64,000 nt of DNA from Alnus glutinosa (lineage: Eukaryota; Streptophyta; Magnoliopsida; Fagales; Betulaceae), in NCBI RefSeq assembly GCF_958979055.1, contig NC_084886.1:50737654-50801653 (forward strand), written 5' to 3'. The notes under the pieces are model-generated. The model was given only the letters and a program-made list of their open reading frames with translations. It ran no database searches and was not told where the DNA came from. This document shows positions 25,458 through 37,400 of this stretch, in pieces. Position numbers and translations under genes: made by a program. The stretch's first letter is position 1. Each line of letters opens with the position of its first letter.

Positions 25458-25892
25458 GGTCACAATCCCCAATGTTTCTTTCGGATTTTGGTAAATAAAA
25501 TGCTTCCACAAAATGAAACAAACTAAACAACAGAAAGCCATAAACACTAAACAACAGAGAGCCTAAAATCATGCCACAAAAATATGTACTTGTATTATGA
25601 TATTCTACATAAGTACACGATAACATTGAGATAAGACATCCCAGTATTAATTCGTTTTGGTCAATGTTCGAAGATATTTTTGGGTACAAGAGGAGAATGA
25701 CACACAAGGAAAGAAAGGAGGGGTTTTTGCTGAACTAGCCTGTAGATCTATGAACAAAACAAGATGGGGGAAACAAATTCGGGCAACAAGGAAACAGTAC
25801 ATGAAATGGGCAGTCCGTGAAAAGATAAGAGTGGACCCGCTATCATTCGTCATACACATATATGCACATTTATGATACCGCCTAAACATTTA

Positions 25893-28341
25893 CTATGTAG
25901 CAAAAAGTTTATCAAGGTGCCGATCCATGATCACTGACACAGATTCAAGAAATGCAGCTTCGCTTGTACCTGGGAGTGCAGCTTCTTGTGCTACTTGTAC
26001 AATCTGCTCAATCACAGATTCCTTCTTCAGGGTCTCTCTGCACATGATGCTTCCAATGGCAAAGGGAGTGAGTCCTCTCTCTGCGCCCTTTTTCAGGAGC
26101 ATGGTGGAAATGCGAAGGGTGCGGGCACATTCAGCCGGTATGTCCCACCCATGGAACTTCAGAAGTTCAATATCTTGTTCAGCATCTAGCAATCTGATGT
26201 AATCAATTGTATCAGTAGAGTAAGGTTCATGAGCTTGAGGCCAGTAGAGCCAGTCAAATGTGCAATCTTTGAACTGCAATGAGGAGAAGTAAAAATGAGA
26301 GGAAAATAATGGACATAAATGCTGAGGCCTAAAATTCTAGAAACAGAGCCACAGAGAGTTCATATACTGCTATAGAATGGTTCACCAATCAATTTCAATG
26401 TTGCTCAGCAAGAAAAAGGAAAACTTAACATTACAAAAAATATTTTGGAGGCGAGAATGCAATGATCTAGGAAAAATATGGATTATGTACAATGCAATTT
26501 TCATGGAAAGCATAACATTACAGAAAATCAATTAAAATAATGCAAATTCTACAAGAAAGCAGATCACACTAATGCTGAAATGCTTGATACACTATAAAAC
26601 TAGAAAGAGCAATTGAAAACATATCATGCAATGGCACAGAGTTGCAATAAGCACATCAGCCGGCCAAGCACTAAAGTTTTTCTCTAGTTTATTAATAACA
26701 GACATTGATTAGGATTTTGAAGTATATTATATGTAAAACATATTGACAAACACATCAATGATGTATTAGATTCAATTCTAAGCATTTGAAGAAAGAATTT
26801 GAGGGCAATACCACAGGTAAATTGGTTTCATGAAAATCAGTGACACTATATGCGGATTGAATAAGCAACAAATGGAAGAAACCCTTTGAACATGTTAACA
26901 CAAAACAAACTAATATCCAGTATAATATTCAAAAATTGACAGAACAAAAAAAAAAAAAACTTACATTCTCAGGCAAGCAGTAGCCATGATCAATGGGAAT
27001 AAGCACAATCTGACCATCTTCACCATCTTTGCTAATCAATATATTCCCAGCATGCCTATCTGCATTTGCCAACCTTATGTCCAACACTGATATCTTGTGT
27101 ACCTCATTCACAGGGAAAGCACGAGGACCCATATCCTCACAACTTCCACTATTCTTTGCAAACATCTGCAGCGACCCAATCTTAACATTCTTGGACGCAC
27201 ATTCATAACCTGCTGGATGATTGAATCCTCTATGCGAGCACTTGACCATAACCGTGGGGGGAACCCCAGCAAAGCCTTCCTCATCATAAAATGAGTTAGG
27301 CCCATTCCTTGGATAATCCAAAATGTACGCTGCAACTTCCCTCAATGCACCTTCTCCTACTCGTGTTCCCTTCTTCAAGCCTTCACCATCAAGTGACAAA
27401 GGTAGCCCCCGAGGATTATTCACAGCCATCGGCTCCTCATCAATTGGCTTAAAAACAGACACATACTTCAGACCAGAAGAATCCTGCATGAAATAAGCTC
27501 CTCCCGATCCCTCTGAAGACTGAATCGGCTCATTGCCTCTCTCTAACCCATCAAAAGTAGAGTTAATAAGCTCTCTAATTACTACTGGCAGCTCAATCTT
27601 AGCATCAACAACTACAGGTTCCAAAATAAAATTTCTTCGCAATTTCTTCCTCTCTATTATGACCGGATGTCCCACAGATAGCGTCCCCCGCTGGTATTCT
27701 CCCACACCAGACCCCTTCTCATTAAGACTTGGTGCTTCAATAGACACTTCTAAATATTTCTCAACAGGTTTAGCATGTACTTTGGCAGATTTCCTAACCA
27801 GCAAGTGAATCACAACATCATTATCTTTGCAGATTTCATTAATCAATCTCTGATCTTCAAGCTCTTCACCATCACATATCAGTTCTTGATCCTTGTGATC
27901 AAAAAACCCTTTCCCCTTCTTAGCAATCTGCTGCTTCACATAACCCACGTTTCTATTCCTCTCAATATGGAACTCAAACTCCTTCCCACATACAGTCCTA
28001 ACCGTAATAGCTTGGAGATCTGAGAGTCTTAGCACCAAATGTAATATATTCCCATCCGTTAACCCATAGTCTCGGACACGAGAATTATTCCGAGCCAATT
28101 CTCTCCCTTCAAAAACCAGTTTCTGCTTCTTCACAAAAAATCCCTTGCAGGTCTGGATTCTCAGCTTCACTGAAGCAATCGAATCCGACTCCATAACATG
28201 CATGGGAATCACTGACCCAGAAACAGAGAGAAAAATCAAGATTGAGTCACTTGAGCGTGGGCCACACCAGCCGGTGAAAGTACCTGGGAAACTTAAAGAC
28301 TCTTCCAACACTGGGCTAAGTGCTACAATGCCAATCGACAT
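25893..28341 (-). CDS. PI4KG4: Phosphatidylinositol 4-kinase gamma with two ubiquitin-like domains
   Basis: Belongs to the plant type II PI4K/UbDK gamma group. Some members phosphorylate proteins rather than lipids in vitro. Exon 1 is 28341-26965 and exon 2 is 26273-25893, joining in phase 0 (LPEN, then FKDC) to 585 aa, usual for the family. Two ubiquitin-like domains cover ~33-106 and ~110-184. The PI3/4-kinase domain starts near 278. It has an ATP-binding lysine K298 (SVFKPIDEEP), the catalytic loop 427-433 (ADRHAGN) and the metal-binding D451 (IPIDHGYCLP). The start is the first Met in frame after a leader-intron acceptor. A leader intron (about 28390-29350) and a TATA box at 29570-29580 lie upstream. 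Gamma3 versus gamma4 is not certain; the neighbouring genes favour the At5g24240 (gamma3) lineage. Confidence 0.95.
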
Positions 28342-29545
28342 TGCTTATCTGACAGAATCAAATCCCCTTCGATGTGTATCACGTAAAAGCTGTAACCCTA
28401 ACACTCATAAAAAATAACTCATGTTCTTATGGGAAAAACCCATTTAATAGGTAAAAGAGCCTGAATCCAACAGAAAGATTCCTTTACATTCTCTCTCTCT
28501 CTCTCTCTTTTTCATTTTCTTTTTGGGTACCAATACTCCAAAATCAGTCAATATCCGAAAAAGCCTAAAAAACCCAAGAATTAAATCTTCACGCATATAA
28601 TACAATTTTTTTTCTTCCTAAAGTTTGGTCAGAACCAAATTAGAACCCTAAAGAAATCCAAAGATTCGTTCGGCCAAATTAGGACTTATTTCACGCCTTG
28701 AATTGCTTTCTTCATGAGAAGTAGGGTTTACGTTAGACTTACGACTTAGTGGTTTTCTTTCTTTCGTCCACCAAAATTAGGGTTTATGTCACTCCTCGAA
28801 TTGCTGAGAACTTGCAACCCTTCCCTGCAAATTCGAATTCCAAATTGAATCCCGTGCCAATAGCCAAAAATTCTGCAATCAGATTCAAGAAAGAACCTAC
28901 TCACCAAAGAAACAGGAAAAGAAATTTAAAAAGACTACATCTTTGTGAATCATTGCAATTAGAGACTAAAGTCTAAAATGCTTCTTTGATTCCAGAAACT
29001 TCGAAAGAAACCAAAAAAATTAAATTGCATAGTACTCATTCTTAATTTTCTTCATTGCTTTGTATTTCTAAAAAATAATGTAAAGTCATCACAAGTAAAC
29101 CAAATAATCTCAGTTAACTAGAGCTCTCGAAGCACCACAGATTTCAAATTTCCTTTCTTTCTTTCGAAATATATATTTTTTTTTAAATGCTAAATTTAAA
29201 TCACGCGCACAAAAAAAAGTAAAAAAAAAAAAAGAGAGAAGAATTCGCTGATTAAATCTCAGTTCAACTCTTTTCCTCGCAATTTTCTCAGTAACCAAAC
29301 AGTAAATATTGACAACGTAAAATCTAACAGAAAAGTTATTTCAAAAATACCTGGAGAAGCGAAAATCGGAGGCAATTCAGGCACGATGACGATGAAAAGA
29401 AAAATCTAAAACGATTTTGGAAATTTTTCTCTCTCCATTGGTTCCCTCCCAAGTTCTCCGAGAATCCGGAAGTTTCTCGAACTTTTTTCCCGAGAAATTT
29501 TTACGGTTAGAGAAAGAGAGAGAGAGAGAGAGAGAGATGAAGGCT
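28342..29545 (-). other. 5' leader of the PI4K gamma gene, with leader intron
   Basis: On the minus strand a non-coding exon ends at 29351 with the donor CCAG/GTATTTT. The probable acceptor is GGGTTACAG at 28390, giving a 961-bp intron and a second leader exon 28389-28342. A CT-repeat on the minus strand (complement of 29513-29536) lies near the start of the first leader exon. Boundaries are inferred, not proven. Confidence 0.6.
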
Positions 29546-29569
29546 AACAGTGTCTGAATCAAATGGGGG

Positions 29570-29580
29570 TATTTATAGAG
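29570..29580 (-). promoter_or_regulatory. TATA box of the PI4K gamma gene
   Basis: Minus-strand CTCTATAAATA, about 30 nt before the inferred transcription start near 29540. A strong consensus match in the right place before the CT-rich leader. Confidence 0.75.
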
Positions 29581-31480
29581 ATGGACGGATGGACCTAATG
29601 ACTCATTTACAAGTTTTTAACATATTAACCTAATTATTTAAAAAGAATAATTAAAAATTTTAGTTGATCGAAGTTTAACGACAGCGTTTGGCGGAGTAAA
29701 CGGACGTTATATTTTAGGGTGAGAGAATTATGAGAGTTTGAAAAAAGTTGGGAAAAAAATGTGAAATCAATTATTGGGATAAAAAATAGCTTTTGGGGTA
29801 TAAAAAATAATTGAAAACTTTTAGTAGTAAACAAAATTAAAAAATATGTTTTAATATGTTTTATTTCAATTCAGTCAATTAAATTGACATTTGTCTTTAG
29901 AGCACGTGAGAACTAAGAATATACATAAACCTAATAAATTATATTGAATGAATTTTTTCCGATCCAGCTAAGAGAAAAACTTTTCTTTTTTAATTTTCTT
30001 TGAAAGGTGCTTTCTCTTATTGTGATTAAGAAAAAATAAATGACAATAAAAATATTGGTTAATATATTTTTGAAATATGAAGGATATTTCACCAAAATTA
30101 ACAACTATTGAGATGGTTCTAGAGAGAAAATAATAATAATCACAGCCGCAATAAATACCTTTTTGTCCTCGACTACAACAGCACGGTAACATGATGCCTA
30201 CAAAATATACTTTTAAATAAAAATCCTCAAATAGGATTTATGTCTACGTTCAACTTGGCGAAAAGCAGTAAAGATATTTCCATAAAGAGTAATAATAATA
30301 AACAAAGATAAATCGGCATCTTTTGTACGGATGCATATAATAAAAGCAAATTATCAACTTCATAAACGGACGTTAAACCTGACGGAAATGACGTGGAGGC
30401 AACTGAGTAAGCAAATCCACTTTAACTTGGCCTAATTTATATTTATATTTTACTCTTTTTCAACGCTTCTCAACGTGGAACGGCGGTGGAGCAAAAGATC
30501 CTTGCCACGTCATCTAAGAATCTTAGATGGGCTAATTAGAGCCTGCCATCACGTGCTGAGTCACGTGATGGTGGCAAACTTTGATTGATTTTGTTTTTTT
30601 GATAGAAATTGTTTGTAGAAAATTTTACACGACCCACGAATAAGATTACATGTGTTTATTGGCATATGAAAAGCATATGTTATTAAAACATGTACTTTTT
30701 TAATAATATTAATAATAAAAAAAAACATATGTTTCTTACATGTTTAAATGACGCATTTCAATCTTATATGTGGGTTGTGTGAAATTTCCTACAAACTGGT
30801 TTGTAAGAAATTTCTGTCCTTTTTTTTTTTTTAATTATAATATTGAAGGTATATGAAGCTTTGTTCCAGCTGAGTTTAATTAAGTGTCCATTTGGTTTAG
30901 CATTTCGAAAGATAGTAATTTCAAAATGAAGTTAATAAAAATGTGATTTTTAAAATTATTTAAAAAGTTTGGTATCACTTTGTAGGTTGTAAGTAAGGAA
31001 TTAATGCGTAACTTACCACTCACAAGTATTTTTATAATCCATTCGTGAATTACTCATATTTTCAATGTGGGACTAAAATATTACTTGTGGCCTTAACATT
31101 AATTAAGACTCATAACTATAGTAAAAATAATACAATGATTTCTAGCTACATTTGTAATCCCGCTATAATATTTATTTATTTTATTTTAATATTTTGTATG
31201 AGAAAGACCCAACAAAATAGAAAAAGAAGAGGGACTATGTTTTAGATTTCAACTTTCTGATAGGGGCCTTTAAATATTCAAACTTGTTTGTGCTAATTGA
31301 TAAAGACATTTTTGGATATTAGTTACCTCTTTGAGCCTTGTGGTAGCCTGCAGGAATTTTCTCAGGGTTTAAACGTATATTTTATATAGTGCTAGAGGAG
31401 ATTAGCCAAGTAATTTTTTTTTTTTTTTCCAAGCAAGATTGTATTAATTAAAAAAGAAAAAAGAAGCACAATGGGGTGGT
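29581..31480. other. Intergenic, nothing recognised
   Basis: AT-rich spacer. No gene or clear element; the open frames are short and low-complexity. Confidence 0.6.
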
Positions 31481-31484
31481 GCTT

Positions 31485-31945
31485 GCCGTTGCTTACGGTT
31501 TTCTCAGTCTTGGATCCGGTGGTTGCCGAAGCCTATGCTGCACTGCGGGCGGTGAAATTTTGTCAGAACTAGAGGTTCTTGAATATTATCTTGAAAGCTA
31601 ACTCTCTTCAAGGTGTTACAACTATAAAAATAAAAAATAAAAAAAAAATAATGGGGTTAGTTGGACCATGTATGGGTAGATTGTGGAAGATATTAAAATA
31701 GTTCGTAGTACCTGTGAGCATTGGGAGATTTGTCATACTAAGCGGTCAGGTAATGGGGCTGAACATATGCTTGCTAAATAGGGTGCTTTTCCTGATTCTG
31801 ATAGGACTTAGTTTGATTGTTATCCTAAGTGTGTTCGGGAAATTGTTGCATCAGAGCTTCGCCTCTGGTTATGTAGAGCTTCATGCTCTTGTTTGTTTTC
31901 ATGATATTTATGAAATTATCTCCTTCTTAAAAAAAGAACAAAGAA
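31485..31945 (+). mobile_element. LINE ribonuclease-H domain remnant
   Basis: Plus-strand translation around 31505-31620 gives DPVVAEAYAALRAVKFCQ, then RFLNIILKANSLQGV after a stop. About 31655-31770 gives IVEDIKIVRSTCEHWEICH and GNGAEHMLAK. These are the conserved blocks of the RVT_3 RNase-H-like domain found at the C-terminus of plant LINEs. At least four in-frame stops show it is dead. Insertion boundaries are not resolved. Confidence 0.8.
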
Positions 31946-33689
31946 AAGAAGCATAATAAGAGACAAAAATAACAATGTCAATGTCCCCCTAAGGCCAACA
32001 AAAAGATAAAAATGACTTTAAAATTTTTTCAATAAGATGAAAATATCCTCAAAATTTGAAAAAAAAATGATTTTTTTTTTAAATTAAAAATTAAAAAACG
32101 AAAAAAAAAGAATGATCGCCTTGGTTTTTCTTTTTTTTTTTTTTTTTTTTGTTTTTGTTTTCTGTTTTTTTTTTTAAAAAAAAAATATAAGTTTTCAGTT
32201 TTCTTCAGATAAAAAAATTAAAAACAAAAAACAAAATATAATTGTCTTGGTTTTTTATTTTATTTTTTTCGTTTTAATTTAATTTAATTTAATTTTATAG
32301 TTTATAGTTTTATGTTATAATTTTATGAATGATATTTTTGTCATTTGAGACATTGACATTGTTTTGCTAGTTTAGAAAAAAGATTGATACAATTGGTAGT
32401 TTGGGTAGATATTGACAATAGGATAGTACTTTGAAAGAGAAATGTGTATTTTTTCCTAATAATAATAATTAATAAAAAAAAACTCGAAGAATGGGCTAAA
32501 TATGACTAGACCAATGTCTTCTAGGCACACAGGTTAAGAAAGGGCGCGCTGAAACCTACAATTTTTTAGACAATCTAAAAGTTGGGTTTTCTAGAAATGC
32601 TCCTATTGTGACGACAGAAAAACTTGAAAATAATAACAGAGAAAATAATATTGAAAATGAGCTTTACTGAAAATGAGCTTCACTTCGATGTCCAATAAAG
32701 AAGGTATCTTACTATAGACGTTTAAGGGACGCCAAATCTAGATCTAATAGTTTCGATATGCAAAAAGAGAAAACCATCAATGGTAAGGCGGAAGAGGAGG
32801 CGGAGGAGGGAGATATCTTAGAAATTGTAGCCTTAAAAGTTAAACCAAAAGAATGTTCTAATTTCCCAACAGTTAATCACTATGTATTACATCAACACAC
32901 AAGCACGTTCAGTGAGTCCTTTGACGACTAATCGTGTTCCTTGTTCTTGAACAAAACCCTCGGGGTTCCATTAAAGTGCATGTAGTAAAGCTTTTAGCCA
33001 ATCAACCAATATGGGGTGCATATCCCTGAAATAATTACCTAGAATTGCAGTTTTAGAGGCACATCTCGGATCGCCAATACTTTTTACCTTTGTTTTATCC
33101 TAGTTTGATATAATAATAATAATTACTATTAATTTTTGTTCAATTTTAGTGGATTGAGAACAATTATTGGTATGTCTTTTTCTCACAAACGTGCAGGGAG
33201 AGAGATTAATGGTCAGGTATAATCATGGGAACCTAGAATCCATAAAAAAAAAACGTATTGGGGGAGGGGGGCACATGCATGCACTAAATTGTAGTGTTTC
33301 AATGAGAAAGAAAATCATGTTTGGTAACTTCTTCGTACACACGTCATCGAGTAAATCTTAACATTGTTAGAACAGTTAACCGTGTGTCGAGATAATGATT
33401 GGAAGTACCTGCAAAGAGAAAAGAATTTAGCAAAAGAGCGTACTAGAGCGAACTGACGGGAGATAGCACCAATGCTATAGTCAATACATATTAATGAAAA
33501 TAATCTTAGAGAAAGCAGAGGTAGTGTGTAAAAGAAGGAAACGAAAAGTCCCATTTTACTTGATGTTTGCCGCTCTTTATAACATATTTTGTTGTAACCT
33601 TCATTGGAGACTGATATATTGCAAATATTCCCTACATCCCATAACTTATATGTGAATTTATCATGCCGAGAATCATGAAGACAGTTATT
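31946..33689. other. Intergenic, low-complexity A/T stretches
   Basis: Long A/T homopolymer-like tracts at about 32050-32290, and otherwise AT-rich spacer. No gene found. Confidence 0.6.
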
Positions 33690-33921
33690 GACGTGCCAAG
33701 GGAGAAGATCTAGTATGATATCATGCAATTATTCTCGGTCGGTTGATTGATGGATCGGGTATAGGATTGCCCAACAAGCACCATCATAGCTTATAATATG
33801 ACCAAATGACGTGCCAAAGGAGAAGATATAGTGTGGTACCATGCAATTGTTCTCAATCGGTTGATTGATGAACCGGGTATAAGATCGCCCAACGAGCACC
33901 ATCATAGCTTATATGACCAAA
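33690..33921. repeat. Tandem duplication, ~118-bp unit
   Basis: Units 33690-33807 and 33808-33921 both start GACGTGCCAA and contain GGTTGATTGATG, then CGGGTATA and GCACCATCATAGCTTAT. They are about 90% alike by eye. Non-coding. Confidence 0.9.
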
Positions 33922-34453
33922 GGCCCTTCGCCATTAGACACATTTCTTGCGGTGAGATATGAATGAATCAAGTCCAAAAGGTTATATGCTATTTTATTTG
34001 AGTGGTGGGATATTGACTAGTTGTAATGAAGCTCTTCACCCAATGATATATGATGACCCACTGACGAGTTTGGGGCAAAGCCTAATTGACATCATCCACT
34101 ACTCTTTTCAATTTATTTTTATTTTTTATTATAATAATAATAATAATAAATTATGCATGTGAACCTTTTAGAAGAAGCCGAGTTTTTACATGGAAAACTA
34201 TCAATTCCAGAGAGTAACGACTCCTAGAGAATATTTCCATTATGTGGGGGATTTGATACACAAATTCCACCATATGACTTATTACAAAGGACTGGAATAT
34301 GCCAAGGAGCTCTTCCATACTTTACAAAGGCTATAGAAGGAAATGAAACACAAATTCAGTTGGAAAGAACAAGAAAATAAATTTGAAAAAATAAAAGAGC
34401 CCCCACAATTTTCTCCATTTCAACAACAAAGGTATAAACAAAAACTAGTCACT

Positions 34454-37400
34454 TCACAGACTCCTCTCTATGAAATCCCAAATTCTCTCTTCCATATAAA
34501 TTCGATCCCGATGCCGGCGTGGCATGTGTCGTTCATCTGGGAAAATTAAGAGTTCATAAGGCTTTCCAGCCGTCGCAAGTGCATTCAACAGCCTTGCAGT
34601 GTGCCGAAAGTGTACATTCTCATCAATCATGCCATGCACAAGTAACAACCTCCCTTTCATCTTGTGCACATGGTGCATCACAGAGCCGTTCTCATAACCT
34701 GACGGATTCTCAGAAGGCAATCCCATGTACTTTTCAGTGTAAAATGTGTCGTACCCATCCCAGGCTGTTACAGGGGCGCCAGAAATGGCACACCGGAAGA
34801 CATCGGGAAACCTGGCCAAGGTCATAGCCGAGAGATATCCGCCGTAGCTCCATCCATACAACCCAATATGGCCAGCTTTAGCTAGCCCTTGCTTGATAAG
34901 CCATTCAGCACCAGTCAGCTGATCATCAGCATCAATCTGACCAACCTTGTATTTTAGAGAGCCTTCAAACTTGAGTCCCCGTCGCGCAGTTCCTCTATTA
35001 TCTAACTGTAAAGAGTAAAAGAATCAGAACAATGACCCTTTCATTTTTCAAATGAGTAGCATGATGTTGGACAAGATATATCAGAGAAGCAGGCAGGAGA
35101 CAGCTTTTATCTCTATGTGTGACACATCAAAACATGTGGAGTAGCCATTCCAGACTTGACCAAAAAATGAGTGGGATTTGAAACACAGCTAATACCCCCA
35201 GTGTTGGACAGGTTAACAGACCATGGACAGGAGAAAAATATATTGTTCAATAAGACTTCATGCTCTTTTATCTCTCTGGTTTCTATAAGTGCACCCACGT
35301 CTAATAAACGTATTACCCATGTATAACAGGTTTACCCATCTAACAAAAGAGAGTTGAGAAAAATTAAGCACTCATAGTTTAGCCATGTCTCAACATCCTA
35401 ATATATGCGAATCAGAATTTATCACCTAGGTATGCACCCAAACCAAATACACTCTGTATCCATCTAACATACATCACTTATTCAAAGAGAAAAGAAAAAA
35501 GGGGGGAAGAAGGATCATTTGGGTAATTCTACAGCCTTACATAATTAGGGTGTGTTTAATTCTAATGACTGTTAGATCAGAAGTTTAACTAAACGCTGGT
35601 CAACTAAGCCTTATTCCAACTAATTGAGGGCAGCTCTATGAATCCCATATCAACTAATTGGATTCAGCTACATGAATCTTTTTTAATTTCTACCTTTTCT
35701 AAGGTCACATTCTGCTTTCCTTACTATCCATCTTATCTTTTTTCACTACTTCTAAAAGTTTTGTAAATGAAAAATCAGGCAAACAATTAAGATATTTAAA
35801 CAGACAATACTAACCTTCCATACTAAGATGCCTTGGCTTCGAAGATACTGTGCTCTCATGTCAACAGTATTTATCCAAGAATCACAAACAAGCTGTACAC
35901 TCGGACCACCATACACACTGATCAAGGTTTTGTAAGGTGGAGGTCCAAATCGTGTTTCGTCAGGTTTATATAAAGCCCCATACAATGTAGTCCCATCATT
36001 TGCCTGTATTTCAACTATCTCTGGAGGCTCAAGTTGAAGCCTTTTGAATCTTGGAATGGTAAATGGCTGCTCATACAGAGGTATGATTAAACTTCCATCA
36101 TCCAATGAGCAAATCAAAATCCTAGGGGGAGAATCAAGAGAATCATGGACATCGACAAAAGTACGCATATGATGATCAAGCACAACTACATGTTTTCCTT
36201 TGCTATGAGTCAATCTCACTGGGGGCTCCAGGGGTTTGTTTCCATCTGTGAATAGTTTAGCACAGTAAAGGTTAGATTCCAAAGGCCCATCTAAAGTTCC
36301 AGTGAAATACACAAGCCCTGCAGCCTCATTTACACCAGCAATTTGCTCAACCATCCAATCACCTTCAGTTATAGGTCCTAAGCAAGTCCCATTTGCATCA
36401 TGCAGATAAAGATGTCTAAATCCTGTTTTTTCACTCGCCCAGATAAATCCCCCAGAAAATCTGGTGACTCCTTTGTCTAGAGGTGTGAAGCAATCATGTA
36501 AATTAACCCATGCACCTTGTTCTTCTACCAATATGATTTTCCTTTGGCCTGTTTTAATATCAAACTTAAGGATCTTTAGTTTGGAGTGAGACCTGTTCAA
36601 AACCTGAGCTATGAGAATATTTCCATGCATCCAATGGACTCTAGCCAAATATTCATCCTCATTGTTTGCATGATCTGTTCCTCCACAGACAAGATCCATC
36701 CAAGTAATAGGACCACCAGCAGCAGAAACTATCCCAAGGCGAACTTTGACATTTGAAGCTCCGGCAAAAGGATAAGCGTGGTCTTCCTGTGCCTCTGAAC
36801 CAACTGAGCTTTTACCTTGGTGCATAATTCTGAAAAGAGGTATCTCAGAAGAATCAACTTGTGTGAATGCAATATATTTGCTGTCCAACGACCACCAGTA
36901 CCCATTCTTACGATCCATCTCCTCCTGCAATCAGAAATATTTATAAATAAAACAACAAGCTAACAATATAAATAAAGAAACAAATAATAAATAATTTTGG
37001 CAGTGTTCTGAATCACTTTCACTTCGGAAAGATAAATATTTTTTACACTTGAACACTTAAAAGCAGGAATTACTTACAAGAAGGAAACCAACTTGTTGCC
37101 TAACTTTATATATGTATGAAGTGGGAATGAAGATCAAATGAAATTCTCACCTGAGCTATATATTCAGCGAGGCCATGAGTCTGCAATACACAAGAATACA
37201 GAGTCATATTTAAGAAGAAGAAAAAATGATAGAATGCCAAGAGATTAGAAATTTTTTGCATCTTCTACAAATCAGAGGGAAACTTCATTATCCAAACTTT
37301 TGAATTCGCAGAAGAATTTATTGCATACACAAGAATAGGCTTTAATTATCCAACCAAAAAATGCCCACCGCCCCAAAAATTCAGAAATTTTTTGTGGGAC

